Source: Pseudomonas sp. p1(2021b)
GTDB lineage: Bacteria; Pseudomonadota; Gammaproteobacteria; Pseudomonadales; Pseudomonadaceae
Reading direction: 5' to 3'
NCBI RefSeq assembly: GCF_020151015.1
Contig: NZ_CP083746.1
Span: forward strand, 4,494,501 to 4,558,500
DNA: 64,000 bases
In this document: one piece after another, positions 43,239 through 51,549 of the stretch
Numbering within the stretch: the stretch's first letter is position 1
Layout: every line of letters starts with the position of its first letter
Notes under the pieces: generated by a model
Told to the model about the DNA's origin: nothing
Databases searched by the model: none
What the model saw: only the letters and a program-made list of their open reading frames with translations
Position numbers and translations under genes: made by a program

Positions 43239-44109
43239 GCCTTGCGGCATGCTCGGTGAACAAGCGCACCGGGTCGGCGCCCTTGCCCACGGCGCCAAGG
43301 GACTGGTTGACGATGTCCAGGTGGTCCAACGGGTAGTCGTCGCCGATCACCTGGCCCAGGTGCGAGCTGTAGCGCCCGACCATGCCGTCGCACTGGCCCC
43401 GTTCGCGCACGAAGGTACGCGCGAACAGCCGGCAGAAGCGGTTGCTGCCATCGAAGCGGTTGCGCCCCTGGTCGGTGCGCCCAGGCTGCAAGGTCCCGGA
43501 CCAGGAGTAGTAGCGCACCCCATCGACTTCGTAGGCGCCTTCACCGCCCCAGGTCGTCGGCAGGCCCTGTGGATGGGCCTGGTTGAAGCGAGCGACGCCG
43601 GCCGTGGTGAAGGACTGGTGCGAGGCGTGCACATCGATGGGCAGCGGGTCGCGGCGCCAGCCGGTCTCCAGCCATACCAACAACACGGCCAGGGCATGCA
43701 AGGCCGCTTTGAGCAGCCGCCCCTGCGGTGAATCGCCCGGTGCCTTGCGCTCGAGGTAGTCGGCCAGCTCCGACCCCTGGTTGGGCCCGGCAACCGAGGT
43801 CACCGAGGCCACCCGGTCAGGTCGCTTGGCCGCGGCGTAGCGGGCGCTCAAAGCGCCCTGGCTATGGCCGATCAGGTTGACCCGCTCGGTGCCGGTACGC
43901 TGGCAGATATCCTCGATGATCGCCAGCAACTGTTCGCCGCGCAGTTCGCTGCAATGCAGCGGCGAGACCTGCACAGGGAACACCTGCGCACCGCCCCGGC
44001 GCAGCGCCGGTACGATGCCGAACCAGTAGGGGTAGAGCAGCACCCGCACGAAACCGAGCATGCCCGGTACCAGCACCAGCGGGTAGCGCGTGGCCAGCGT
44101 CTGGTTCAT
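43219..44109 (-). CDS. Triacylglycerol lipase-like alpha/beta hydrolase
   Basis: 296 aa related to Pseudomonas lactonizing lipase (family I): oxyanion/strand motif YPLVLVPGMLGF, nucleophile S83 in GHSQGA, D241 in QCDGMVG, H263 in PLDHLDIVNQ. Compared with secreted LipA it has no N-terminal signal peptide from the ATG at 44109, and the Cys expected after GLVG is Tyr (VGRYSSHLG), so the usual disulfide is missing. This suggests an enzyme that stays in the cell. The frame is open up to 44256, but that extension does not give a signal peptide. Confidence 0.88.
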   Translation of the reverse strand: MNQTLATRYPLVLVPGMLGFVRVLLYPYWFGIVPALRRGGAQVFPVQVSPLHCSELRGEQLLAIIEDICQRTGTERVNLIGHSQGALSARYAAAKRPDRVASVTSVAGPNQGSELADYLERKAPGDSPQGRLLKAALHALAVLLVWLETGWRRDPLPIDVHASHQSFTTAGVARFNQAHPQGLPTTWGGEGAYEVDGVRYYSWSGTLQPGRTDQGRNRFDGSNRFCRLFARTFVRERGQCDGMVGRYSSHLGQVIGDDYPLDHLDIVNQSLGAVGKGADPVRLFTEHAARLKAAGL

Positions 44110-44234
44110 GGCTCCCTCCCCTCTCTTGGGCGATGCGCCCAACACTACCGCGCAGGGTCTGGCCATCGCAATCGAACTCCTGGCGCGCGGTGCGGTTCCA
44201 AACCAGAACAGACCCCTGAGCAAGGAGCGGGACC

Positions 44235-44576
44235 ATGTACAAACAGACCCTGGCAATCCTTTTGACCAGCGCGGCCCTGGCCGGCTGCGGCAGCCACCCG
44301 GAGAACCCGGTGGACTACGTGACCTACCGCGACGAACCGCTGGTCAAGCAGGTAGAGAACGGCATGACCATGCAGAAGGTCATCGCCATCGGCGGCAGCC
44401 CTTCGAGCGCCACCGACCTGCCCAACGGCGGCACCTGCAACGACTACATCCTCAACCGTGACGGCCACCAGCAGCCGTACTACGTGCGCTTCGACGCCAC
44501 CGGCCATGTCGACGCCAAGGGCTTCAAGACCTGCAAGCAACGAGAAGAGGACCGCGAGGCCGTCCCTGGCGCCTGA
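44235..44576 (+). CDS. osmE: Osmotically inducible lipoprotein OsmE
   Basis: 113 aa. Lipobox LAGC at residues 15-18, so lipid-anchored in the envelope. The SmpA/OmlA-type fold is short (GMTMQKVIAIGGSPSSATD, TCNDYILNRDGHQQPYYVRFD) and matches OsmE, an osmotic and stationary-phase lipoprotein. GGAG before the ATG. Divergent from the lipase. Confidence 0.92.
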   Translation: MYKQTLAILLTSAALAGCGSHPENPVDYVTYRDEPLVKQVENGMTMQKVIAIGGSPSSATDLPNGGTCNDYILNRDGHQQPYYVRFDATGHVDAKGFKTCKQREEDREAVPGA

Positions 44577-44623
44577 GCCCTCCCTGATTGACCGTGACCC
44601 ACCTGATCCTTTCGGAGATGAAC

Positions 44624-45154
44624 ATGAACACGACTGAACTGACCGACGTGCGAACCCTGCGCGAGCGCGCACGGCACCATGTCGAGCAAGGCGCCGTGAC
44701 CGAAGGCTACAGTGCCGACCGCGACACGATCCTGCGCCTGCTCAACGAGGCGCTGGCCACGGAGCTGGTGTGCAACTTGCGCTACAAGCGCCACTACTTC
44801 ATGGCCAGCGGCATCAAGGCCAGCGTGGCAGCAGACGAGTTTCTCGAACATGCCGGGCAGGAAGCCGAGCATGCCGACAAGCTGGCCGAGCGCATCGTCC
44901 AGCTCGGCGGCGAACCGGACTTCAACCCGGACAACCTGAGCCGCAATGCCCACGCCCAGTACGTGGCGGGCAATTCCCTGAAAGAGATGGTGCTGGAGGA
45001 CTTGGTGGCCGAGCGCATCGCCATCGACAGCTATCGCGAGATCATCCAGTACATCGGCGAGAAAGATCCGACCACCCGGCGCATTTTCGAAGAAATACTG
45101 GCCCAGGAAGAAGAGCATGCCGATGACATGGCAGACCTGTTGAAAGGGCTGTAG
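44624..45154 (+). CDS. Ferritin-like / bacterioferritin-type protein
   Basis: 176 aa four-helix ferritin-like protein. Carboxylate/His iron-ligand pattern visible: LLNEALATELVCNLRYKRHYF, EFLEHAGQEAEHADKLAERI (ExxH), and C-terminal IFEEILAQEEEHADDMADLL (ExxH). Likely stores or oxidises iron in the cytoplasm, in the Dps/bacterioferritin group. GGAG six bases before ATG 44624 supports that start over 44618. Follows osmE after 47 bases and may be co-expressed under stress. Confidence 0.9.
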   Translation: MNTTELTDVRTLRERARHHVEQGAVTEGYSADRDTILRLLNEALATELVCNLRYKRHYFMASGIKASVAADEFLEHAGQEAEHADKLAERIVQLGGEPDFNPDNLSRNAHAQYVAGNSLKEMVLEDLVAERIAIDSYREIIQYIGEKDPTTRRIFEEILAQEEEHADDMADLLKGL

Positions 45155-45174
45155 ATCGCAGGGGCTGCTTTGCA

Positions 45175-45257
45175 CCCCTTTCGCGGCACAAGGCCGCTCC
45201 TACACGGCTTCTGTAGGAGCGGCCTTGTGCCGCGAAAGGGCCGCAAAGCGGCCCCCT
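45175..45257. repeat. REPIN (GAGCGGCCTTG type), near-perfect inverted repeat
   Basis: CCCTTTCGCGGCACAAGGCC then GCTCCTACA is followed by TGTAGGAGCGGCCTTGTGCC then GCGAAAGGG, with only CGGCTTC between. Sits between convergent ferritin and asmA genes. Confidence 0.92.
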
Positions 45258-45260
45258 CCA

Positions 45261-47324
45261 CTATTTCCTGCCCTTCACCGCAGCCGGCGCCTTGCCCGCC
45301 TTCATCCGCTCGAGCAACGGCGTGCACTGGTTGGGCACATCCCCACTGGGCGCGATCAGCGCCAGCAGCCCCGCCGCCGGCCCGATCGCCACCCCCAAGG
45401 CCACCATCCCCGCTCCACGCAGCGCCAGCGGTACCGCTTGCACCCCGGCGCGCGGGTTGGCGAAGGTGCCACGCACATAAAGGGGCGAACGCAGCGAGAA
45501 CAGGCGCACGCCCTTGGACTCCGGCGTGATCTTCAGGTCCAGCTGCTCACTGGCGAAATTCGCTGTGCCGTTGACGTAGATGATCGCGTTCTCGGTGTCG
45601 AAGACGAACAATCGGGTGGTCGCCAAGCCATCCTTGATGCCGACATCGGCCGCCGCGCAGTTGATCTTCACTTCCTCGTCGCCGAACAGCTTGCCCAGCA
45701 CATAGTTGCCCACGTTGAGCCCGGCGATCTCCATCAGGCTGCGGCTGATGGCGCCATCATTGATCAACAGGCTCAGGTCACCGTTGGAGGTGCCCAGCAA
45801 GGCCGCCACCGAATTGCCGCGCCCACTCAGGTCAGCATCACCATTGAGCTCGCCGAAGCTGGTCTGCATCGGTGCGAAGGTCGGGAACAACTGCTTGAGC
45901 TTGAAGCCACGGGCCGACAACCGTGCCCTGCCCTGCAGCGGCACGCTGCGGCCATCCAGGCGGATGTTCGAATTCAGGTTGCCGCCGGCCACGCCAAAGC
46001 GCAGGGGTTCCAGGCGCAGCACGCCATCCTCCAGCACCACATGGGCGGACAGGTCCTTGAACGGCAGTTGCTCGCTGTGAACGATGCGCTTGCCGCTGAA
46101 GGTGACGTCAGCATCCATGGCCCGCCAGCGCTCGGTACGAAACGCCTCCACCGGCAGCACCTTGCCCGCTGGCTGTTTGCTCGCCCCGCCGCGGGCCTTC
46201 TGCTCGGCGTTGGAGTCGGCGCCGATCAACGGTGCCAGGTCCTTGAATAGCAGCTGGTTGGACACCAGCGTGCCGGAGAGCCTGGGCCGCGGCTTGCTGG
46301 CGACGAAGGCCAGGTCACCATGGATGTCGCTGTCGCCGATCTTGCCGTTGAAGCCTTCATAGCGGAATCGCGCCCCCTCGGGCTCGTGCAGGTTGGCGAT
46401 CAGGTGGCCATCGGTGGCATAGGCCGGGGTGTCGGGCAGGGTCACGCCGGTCAGCGGGTAGAGATTGCCCAGGCTGCTGCCGGACAAGCGCAGGCGCAGG
46501 TCGAGCGCGCCGAGGTTGCGCGGGTCGGTCAGGGTGCCGGCGAGCGCCACCCGGGTATCGCCGATGCGTGCATCGGCCTGCAGCGGGAATGGCTGGCGGG
46601 CATCCTGCAAGGCCAGCAGGCCGCCGATCTTGCCAGTGCCGGACACGGCCTGGCCCTTGTAGGTACCCTGCGCCTTCAGGCCGAAGGCGTAGTCCTGGGC
46701 ACCCCCGGCTTTCTCGGCACTGGCCTTGCCGACGATTTCGCTGAAGGGGATCGGCTTGCCCAAGGGGTCGATCTGCACGTTCATGCGGGTCTTGAGGGTC
46801 TGGTCGTTAAAACGCACGTTGCCTTGGTCGAAGCCGATGGCGCCGATGTCCAATACCCACTTGGACGGCTCGGCATTTTCATCCTTGGGCCCGAAGTCGA
46901 AGGTCCAGTTGGCACGGCCGTCGGCCAGCCGAGTGAGGCTTGCGGTCGGCTTGGTGAGGTCGATACGCGGGATGACGATCTGCTGGAACACCAGCGGCAC
47001 CGGCGCCAGACGGAAGGCCACGCGCTCCAGGCCGACCATGCGGGGCTCCTCGAGCCAGTCGGGGTTGCCCAGGGTAAGGTCTTCGGCGATGAAGTGTGGC
47101 CAGGGCACCCAGGCCCGCCAGCCACCCTCCTCGGGTTCGCGGCGCCACTGCACGGCGAGGTTGCCGTTGATCGCGAATGGCCGGTGCAGGGCTTCGGACA
47201 CCTTCTCGTTGAGCAGCGGCTTGACGCGGTTCCAGTCGAATGTAGCGATCACTACCACCAGTATCGCCAGCAGGGTCAACAGGCTGGTGAAGATCCAGAC
47301 GAGGATTCGGACGGGACGCGTCAT
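45261..47324 (-). CDS. AsmA family protein
   Basis: 687 aa. One N-terminal membrane anchor (ILVWIFTSLLTLLAILVVVIATF) and a long strand-rich periplasmic body with AsmA_2-type C-terminal segment (FGELNGDADLSGRGNSVAALL, NGDLSLLINDGAISRSLMEIAG). AsmA-like proteins are thought to bridge inner and outer membranes and move phospholipids. ATG 47324 has AGGAG upstream; the frame runs open to 47546 but with no homology. Convergent with the ferritin gene across a REPIN. Confidence 0.9.
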   Translation of the reverse strand: MTRPVRILVWIFTSLLTLLAILVVVIATFDWNRVKPLLNEKVSEALHRPFAINGNLAVQWRREPEEGGWRAWVPWPHFIAEDLTLGNPDWLEEPRMVGLERVAFRLAPVPLVFQQIVIPRIDLTKPTASLTRLADGRANWTFDFGPKDENAEPSKWVLDIGAIGFDQGNVRFNDQTLKTRMNVQIDPLGKPIPFSEIVGKASAEKAGGAQDYAFGLKAQGTYKGQAVSGTGKIGGLLALQDARQPFPLQADARIGDTRVALAGTLTDPRNLGALDLRLRLSGSSLGNLYPLTGVTLPDTPAYATDGHLIANLHEPEGARFRYEGFNGKIGDSDIHGDLAFVASKPRPRLSGTLVSNQLLFKDLAPLIGADSNAEQKARGGASKQPAGKVLPVEAFRTERWRAMDADVTFSGKRIVHSEQLPFKDLSAHVVLEDGVLRLEPLRFGVAGGNLNSNIRLDGRSVPLQGRARLSARGFKLKQLFPTFAPMQTSFGELNGDADLSGRGNSVAALLGTSNGDLSLLINDGAISRSLMEIAGLNVGNYVLGKLFGDEEVKINCAAADVGIKDGLATTRLFVFDTENAIIYVNGTANFASEQLDLKITPESKGVRLFSLRSPLYVRGTFANPRAGVQAVPLALRGAGMVALGVAIGPAAGLLALIAPSGDVPNQCTPLLERMKAGKAPAAVKGRK

Positions 47325-47652
47325 TGCGTGATTCTCCTGACTGCATGGCACGAAGCGGGTGCGACGGCGGCACCTAGTATGTCGGACTGATGAAAACCCG
47401 CTGGGTTTTATCGATGGCGATGATAACGGAGATTTTCCTGGCGCCTTTCTCAGCTTTTGGTCGGCTGTCACCGGTCCACTACCAGGCCTGCGCGTTTCCT
47501 CGATGCCCGGAAAGTATCGAGCCAGAGCCTTCGCCCGCTGTATCAATGCCGTCGATTGTTACCATTATCCGTATGAACTTCTCTCTGGAGTTACCAAGCG
47601 TAGCATTGGCCTCGTACCCACTTTTCCAGCCCCCCAGAGGAGCACCGAGATC
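47325..47652. other. Divergent intergenic region (asmA / repeat protein)
   Basis: 328 bases with lower GC than the flanking genes, no REP and no convincing ORF. Probably holds promoters for the leftward asmA and the rightward repeat-protein gene, which has AGAGGAGCACCGAGATC before its ATG. No named site was recognised. Confidence 0.4.
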
Positions 47653-48108
47653 ATGAAACGCCACCTGCTGCTGAGCCTTGCCCTGTCTGCCCTTGCCGCC
47701 AACGCCTTCGCCCTGCCGGCCGAGGAACAACACCTGAATGCCGAGTCGCGCTCCAGCGCCGCCACTGTTTCGCAACCGCTGAATACCCTGGCAGAAGGTG
47801 GCGCCGATCGCCTGATCGAACGTAGCAACCGCGTCGCCGAAGGCGGCTCCGATCGCCTGATCGAACGTAACAACCGCGTCGCCGAAGGCGGCTCCGATCG
47901 CCTGATCGAACGTAACAACCGCGTCGCCGAAGGCGGTTCCGATCGCCTGATCGAGCGTAACAACCGCGTCGCCGAAGGCGGTTCCGATCGCCTGATCGAG
48001 CGTAACAACCGCGTCGCCGAAGGCGGTTCCGATCGCCTGATCGAGCGTAACAACCGTGTTGCCGAGGGTGGTTCCGATCGCCTGGTCGAACTCAGCCGCA
48101 TGGGCTGA
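47653..48108 (+). CDS. Secreted protein with seven 15-residue repeats
   Basis: 151 aa. Signal peptide (MKRHLLLSLALSALAANAFA), a short linker, then seven copies of a 15-residue unit (consensus VAEGGSDRLIERNNR) filling residues 46-150. The first (LAEGGADRLIERSNR) and last (VAEGGSDRLVELSRM) are the most changed. Units are charged, Arg/Glu-rich and Cys-free. I recall short proteins of this kind being labelled phage infection protein in P. putida annotations, but cannot confirm that. Function unknown. Followed by a clear terminator. Confidence 0.85.
   Translation: MKRHLLLSLALSALAANAFALPAEEQHLNAESRSSAATVSQPLNTLAEGGADRLIERSNRVAEGGSDRLIERNNRVAEGGSDRLIERNNRVAEGGSDRLIERNNRVAEGGSDRLIERNNRVAEGGSDRLIERNNRVAEGGSDRLVELSRMG
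47788..48102 (+). repeat. Seven tandem 45-bp coding repeats
   Basis: Units of 45 bp in frame. The second and third are identical in their core (GGCTCCGATCGCCTGATCGA then ACG), and the fourth to sixth share GGTTCC and GAGCG variants, suggesting recent duplication in two steps. Each unit carries two GATC sites. Copy number may vary between strains. Confidence 0.92.
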
Positions 48109-48157
48109 TCGCCATGGCCAAGAACAACAACCCTCCCTGCGCTGGCTGTTCCCCTCC

Positions 48158-48190
48158 AAGCCCGGTCCATTGACCGGGCTTCGTTTTTTT
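48158..48190 (+). terminator. Rho-independent terminator of the repeat-protein gene
   Basis: AAGCCCGGTC (48159-48168) pairs with GACCGGGCTT (48172-48181) around a very short loop, followed by CG and seven T. Confidence 0.88.
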
Positions 48191-48229
48191 ATCTAGAGTG
48201 CCCAGCCGTACAGTCACAGAATCCGCCCC

Positions 48230-48862
48230 ATGCTGCCGCGCGCCGAACAAAAGCTACAGACCCGCCAGGCCCTGCTGGATGCCGCCTGCCAGCTCATGGA
48301 GAGCGGCCGGGGTTTCGGCAGCATCAGCCTGCGCGAGGTGGCCAGGGCCGCCGGCATCGTGCCCACGGGCTTCTACCGCCACTTCCCGGACATGGACGCG
48401 TTGGGCCTGGCCCTGGTCGCCGAAGTCGATGCCACCTTCCGTCAGACCATCCGCCTCGTACGGCACAATGAATTCGAACTCGGCGGCATCACCGACGCCT
48501 CGGTGCGCATCTTCCTCGACGTGGTCGCCGCGCACCGCGCCCAGTTCCTGTTCCTGGCCCGCGAGCAGTACGGCGGTTCCCAGGCCGTGCGCCAGGCCAT
48601 CGCCCGCCTGCGCCAGGACATCAGCGACGACCTGGCCACCGACCTGGCCCGTATGGCGCGCTGGCAGCACCTGGACAACGCGGCCCTGGCGGTCATGGCC
48701 GACCTGGTGGTCAAGACCGTATTCGCCACCTTGCCGGAGCTGATCGACTGCCCGGACCCCGATAACCCCCAGACCCTGACGCCACAGGAAAAGATCACCC
48801 AGCAACTGCGCTTCATCTTCGTCGGCGCTCGGCATTGGCAAGGGCTCGGCAATCCGGGCTGA
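48230..48862 (+). CDS. TetR family regulator, FabR/DesT-like
   Basis: 210 aa. N-terminal HTH (SISLREVARAAGIVPTGFYRHFPDMDALG) closely resembles FabR/DesT, repressors of unsaturated fatty-acid genes; the C-terminal ligand domain also follows that pattern (FLFLAREQYGGSQAVRQAIARLRQDI and QLRFIFVGARHWQ). Control of fatty-acid desaturation is a reasonable guess but no target lies next to it. Confidence 0.85.
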   Translation: MLPRAEQKLQTRQALLDAACQLMESGRGFGSISLREVARAAGIVPTGFYRHFPDMDALGLALVAEVDATFRQTIRLVRHNEFELGGITDASVRIFLDVVAAHRAQFLFLAREQYGGSQAVRQAIARLRQDISDDLATDLARMARWQHLDNAALAVMADLVVKTVFATLPELIDCPDPDNPQTLTPQEKITQQLRFIFVGARHWQGLGNPG

Positions 48863-48971
48863 TCCTATTCTCCGTCGACAGCCCGCCCCCACTGGTGAAC
48901 GTGAAGGCGAAAGCAACCCACAACCCCGTTCTGCTACCATGGCGCACTGCCCGATAGCGACGAGCGCCTTC

Positions 48972-50069
48972 ATGCCCAACCCCCGCCTCCCTTTCCCCGA
49001 ACTGGCCCGCTTCAACCAGCATTTCGCCGAACGTATCGTGCCGTTGTGGCAAGGCCCGGGCTGGAACGCCGAATTGGCTCTGCCCTTCGAGGCGCTCGAC
49101 GACACGCACCGGCCGATGCCGGTCCAACGCTACCGAGCCATGGCCTGCGCCCGTCAGCTGTACCTGTTCAGCAGCCGGATCGAGCAACCGGGCGCGGCCG
49201 AACGGGCTGCGGCGTTGTTCCGCTCGCTGCAACGTCACTTCCACGATGCCGAACACGGCGGCTGGTTCTACAGCATCGATGCCGAAGGCCGGCCATTGGA
49301 CCGGCGCAAGGACCTCTATACCCATGCCTTCATCGTCTTCGCGTGCGCCCATTACTGGGGCAAGGTACGCGAGGGTCTGGTGGAGTCCGCGCTCAATGCC
49401 GCCCTGGATATCGTCGCCGAGCGTTTCGCTCGGGATGACGGGCTGTATGAGGCCAGCCTGGACGAAGACTGGTCGGACCTGGGCAGCGGCCCGTTGCAGA
49501 ACCCACAGATGCACCTGGCCGAGGCCTTCCTGCAAACGCTGGCGGTACGCAGCGATGACACTACCCGCCAGGCCCTGCTGAACCTGTGCGAGGCTCTGCA
49601 AGCCCACTTCATCGACCCGGCCCACGGCCTGATGCTGGAAAAGCCCCGAGGGGCTGTGGACAACTGGTTCGAACCGGGCCACCAGTTCGAATGGTTCTAC
49701 CTGCTCGACACCTCGCCGCTGTTGCGCGAAAGCGCGCTGCACGCCTCCATCACCCGGGCGTTCGACTATGCCGAGCGGCATGGGGTCAAGGAGTCGGCGG
49801 TGCTGGCCATGCTGGATGTGGACGGCAAGGTGATCGACCCCACCCAACGCATCTGGGCCCAGGCCGAATACCTGCGGGCACTGGCCTTGCGGCCGGGGAA
49901 CGAGCGCAAGGTACAGGCCCAGTTGCAAGCGCTGGAGAAGCGGTTCCTGCATGCAGGTGGCTGGCACGAATGCCGCGACGGCAACGGCGCGGTGAGCCGG
50001 CATGACATGCCCTCGACCACGCCCTACCACCTGGCGACCTGCCTGGAAGGCTTGCAGCGCCTGGCCTGA
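48972..50069 (+). CDS. AGE family epimerase/isomerase
   Basis: 365 aa (alpha/alpha)6-barrel enzyme of the N-acylglucosamine 2-epimerase group, which includes mannose isomerases. Family features: YRAMACARQLYLFS, HGGWFYSIDAEGRPLDRRKDLYTHAF, NPQMHLAEAFL, FEPGHQFEWFYLL and GGWHECRD. The conserved His residues of these segments form the catalytic set. Start at 48972 (MPNPRLPFPEL); 48939 would add 11 residues. The likely activity is D-mannose/D-fructose interconversion, not proven. Confidence 0.87.
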   Translation: MPNPRLPFPELARFNQHFAERIVPLWQGPGWNAELALPFEALDDTHRPMPVQRYRAMACARQLYLFSSRIEQPGAAERAAALFRSLQRHFHDAEHGGWFYSIDAEGRPLDRRKDLYTHAFIVFACAHYWGKVREGLVESALNAALDIVAERFARDDGLYEASLDEDWSDLGSGPLQNPQMHLAEAFLQTLAVRSDDTTRQALLNLCEALQAHFIDPAHGLMLEKPRGAVDNWFEPGHQFEWFYLLDTSPLLRESALHASITRAFDYAERHGVKESAVLAMLDVDGKVIDPTQRIWAQAEYLRALALRPGNERKVQAQLQALEKRFLHAGGWHECRDGNGAVSRHDMPSTTPYHLATCLEGLQRLA

Positions 50070-50089
50070 AAGGCATGTCTGGTGCCAAC

Positions 50090-50857
50090 CTACCCTTTGG
50101 CCGAGCGATCGATCGAGAACCCTGCCCAGTCCTGGCTCACCGGCATCAATTCAAGGCTGTTGATATTGATGTGCGCCGGCTGGTTGAGAATCCAGAAGAT
50201 GGTTTCGGCGATGTCCTGCGGCTGGATCGGCTCAGCGCCTGCGTAGGTGGCATCGTAGCGCGCCTGGTCCCCGCCGAAGCGCACCAGCGAGAACTCGCTT
50301 TCGCACAGCCCCGGCTCGATATTGCTGACGCGCACGCCCGTACCACGCAGGTCGCAGCGCAGGCTCAGGGAAAACTGCCCGACGAAGGCCTTGGTGCCGC
50401 CATACACATGGCTGCCCGGGTAGGGATAGTTACCCGCCACCGAGCCCACGTTGAGGATGCTCGCGCCACGGCCATGGGCGATCAGGCGAGGCAGCAGCAG
50501 CCGGGTGGTGTACATCAGCCCCTTGATGTTGGTGTCGACCATGGTTTCCCAGTCGTCCAGGTCGCAGTCCTGCGCTGGCGAAGCGCCCAGGGCCAGACCT
50601 GCGTTGTTGACCAGGCCCTGGAGCTTGTCGAACGCCGGCGGCAGGTTGGCAATCGCCTGTTCCATGGCCTTGCGGTCACGCACATCGAGCACCAGGCCAT
50701 GGACTTCGGTCTGGCCCGACAGCTCGGCGCACAGGGCATCCAGGCGCTCCTTGCGCCGACCGGTGAGCACGAGCTTCCAACCGGCCTTGGCGAAACGTCG
50801 GGCAGTGGCTTCACCGAACCCGGAAGTGGCGCCGGTAATGAATACGGTGGACGTCAT
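50090..50857 (-). CDS. SDR family oxidoreductase, YdfG-like
   Basis: 255 aa. Cofactor motif TGATSGFG (8-15), NNAG (84-87), and catalytic S139, Y152, K156 (SHVYGGTKAF). The whole sequence follows YdfG, the NADP-dependent 3-hydroxy acid dehydrogenase acting on L-allo-threonine, serine and malonic semialdehyde. Convergent with the epimerase gene, 20 bases apart. Confidence 0.9.
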   Translation of the reverse strand: MTSTVFITGATSGFGEATARRFAKAGWKLVLTGRRKERLDALCAELSGQTEVHGLVLDVRDRKAMEQAIANLPPAFDKLQGLVNNAGLALGASPAQDCDLDDWETMVDTNIKGLMYTTRLLLPRLIAHGRGASILNVGSVAGNYPYPGSHVYGGTKAFVGQFSLSLRCDLRGTGVRVSNIEPGLCESEFSLVRFGGDQARYDATYAGAEPIQPQDIAETIFWILNQPAHININSLELMPVSQDWAGFSIDRSAKG

Positions 50858-51008
50858 GCTGATCTCCTTTCAGGTGGATAAGTGGATAGGCAGACTTGCA
50901 GCATGCCCGCCGGCGCGGTTACCAGCAAGCCGATCCACCTGCTGATCAAGAAATAGCCAGATACCTGAAACCCTTGTGGCAAAGGCCTCGGGTACGCCTA
51001 TGCTCATG

Positions 51009-51418
51009 TTATCCACAAGGCTTTCCCCACGGATTGGGGGCAACTTGTTCATTCTGCGGAATGCTTTTCCCCAGGCAGGTTCCCTAAAGGGCCTTGCCGT
51101 GATGGCCCAAGGCTTTCAGCGACGCTGTCTGCAGCGGTCTGTCCAAGGCTTTTACACAGAGTTATCCACAACTTTTCCAAGGCAGCCGCACGCCGCCCCA
51201 GGTGCTTGAAAGCAAAGGGAAAACGCTCACGGAAAGCTTTTGATCAAAAAACGTACAGAGCGCTGCAAGCCTTTATTTCAAAGGCTTTGCGCCACATGCC
51301 ACCATGTTTTCCACAGCCGGTTCCACACGATCCGTGGACAAAGCGAAGCCTGTGGAAACAACGATTTGCGAAGCAGTCCTGCAGGGCTTTGCGGGAGGTA
51401 TGCGACAAGTTGTCCACA
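51009..51418. promoter_or_regulatory. Cluster of DnaA-box-like sites
   Basis: Exact TTATCCACA at 51009-51017 and 51162-51170; TTTTACACA at 51150-51158 and TTTTCCACA at 51307-51315 fit TTWTNCACA. Near matches: GTTTCCACA (minus strand, 51351-51359), TTGTCCACA (51410-51418) and TTGTCCACG (minus, about 51333-51341). Four good sites within about 310 bases is far above what I expect by chance in this GC-rich DNA. The true oriC is expected near dnaA, which is not here, so this could be a DnaA-titrating or regulatory locus. Confidence 0.55.
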
Positions 51419-51448
51419 TTGGCACCTAACGCAGCAAAGCATGACAGG

Positions 51449-51541
51449 CGGCCGCTGCGCACTCGATCGCGGCACAAGGCTACTCATACCCACCCTGTAG
51501 GAGCGGCCTTGTGCCGCGATGGGCCGCAAAAGCGGCCCCTT
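51449..51541. repeat. REPIN (GAGCGGCCTTG type), left arm degenerate
   Basis: CGATCGCGGCACAAGGCTAC then TCATAC (left, changed) faces CTGTAGGAGCGGCCTTGTGC then CGCGATGGG. Lies just downstream of livF and may end the liv transcript. Confidence 0.85.
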
Positions 51542-51549
51542 GAACAGCG

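Larger units (their letters stand above)
50858..51549. other. 692-base gene-free region with DnaA-box-like cluster
   Basis: No credible ORF on either strand; the few open frames have no ribosome site or recognisable protein. From 51009 to 51418 it has repeated TTWTNCACA-type 9-mers and four copies of AAGGCTTT. A REPIN-like pair (51449-51541) closes the region next to livF. It is AT-richer than the coding sequence around it. Separate entries describe the boxes. Confidence 0.75.

Noticed and set aside
47788..48102. Possible CRISPR array (regular 45-bp repeats)
   Set aside because: Repeats are contiguous without spacers and are in frame, encoding a 15-residue protein repeat.
51009..51418. Chromosome origin (oriC)
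   Set aside because: No dnaA, dnaN, rpmH or gidA nearby and no clear AT-rich unwinding element; kept only as a DnaA-box cluster.
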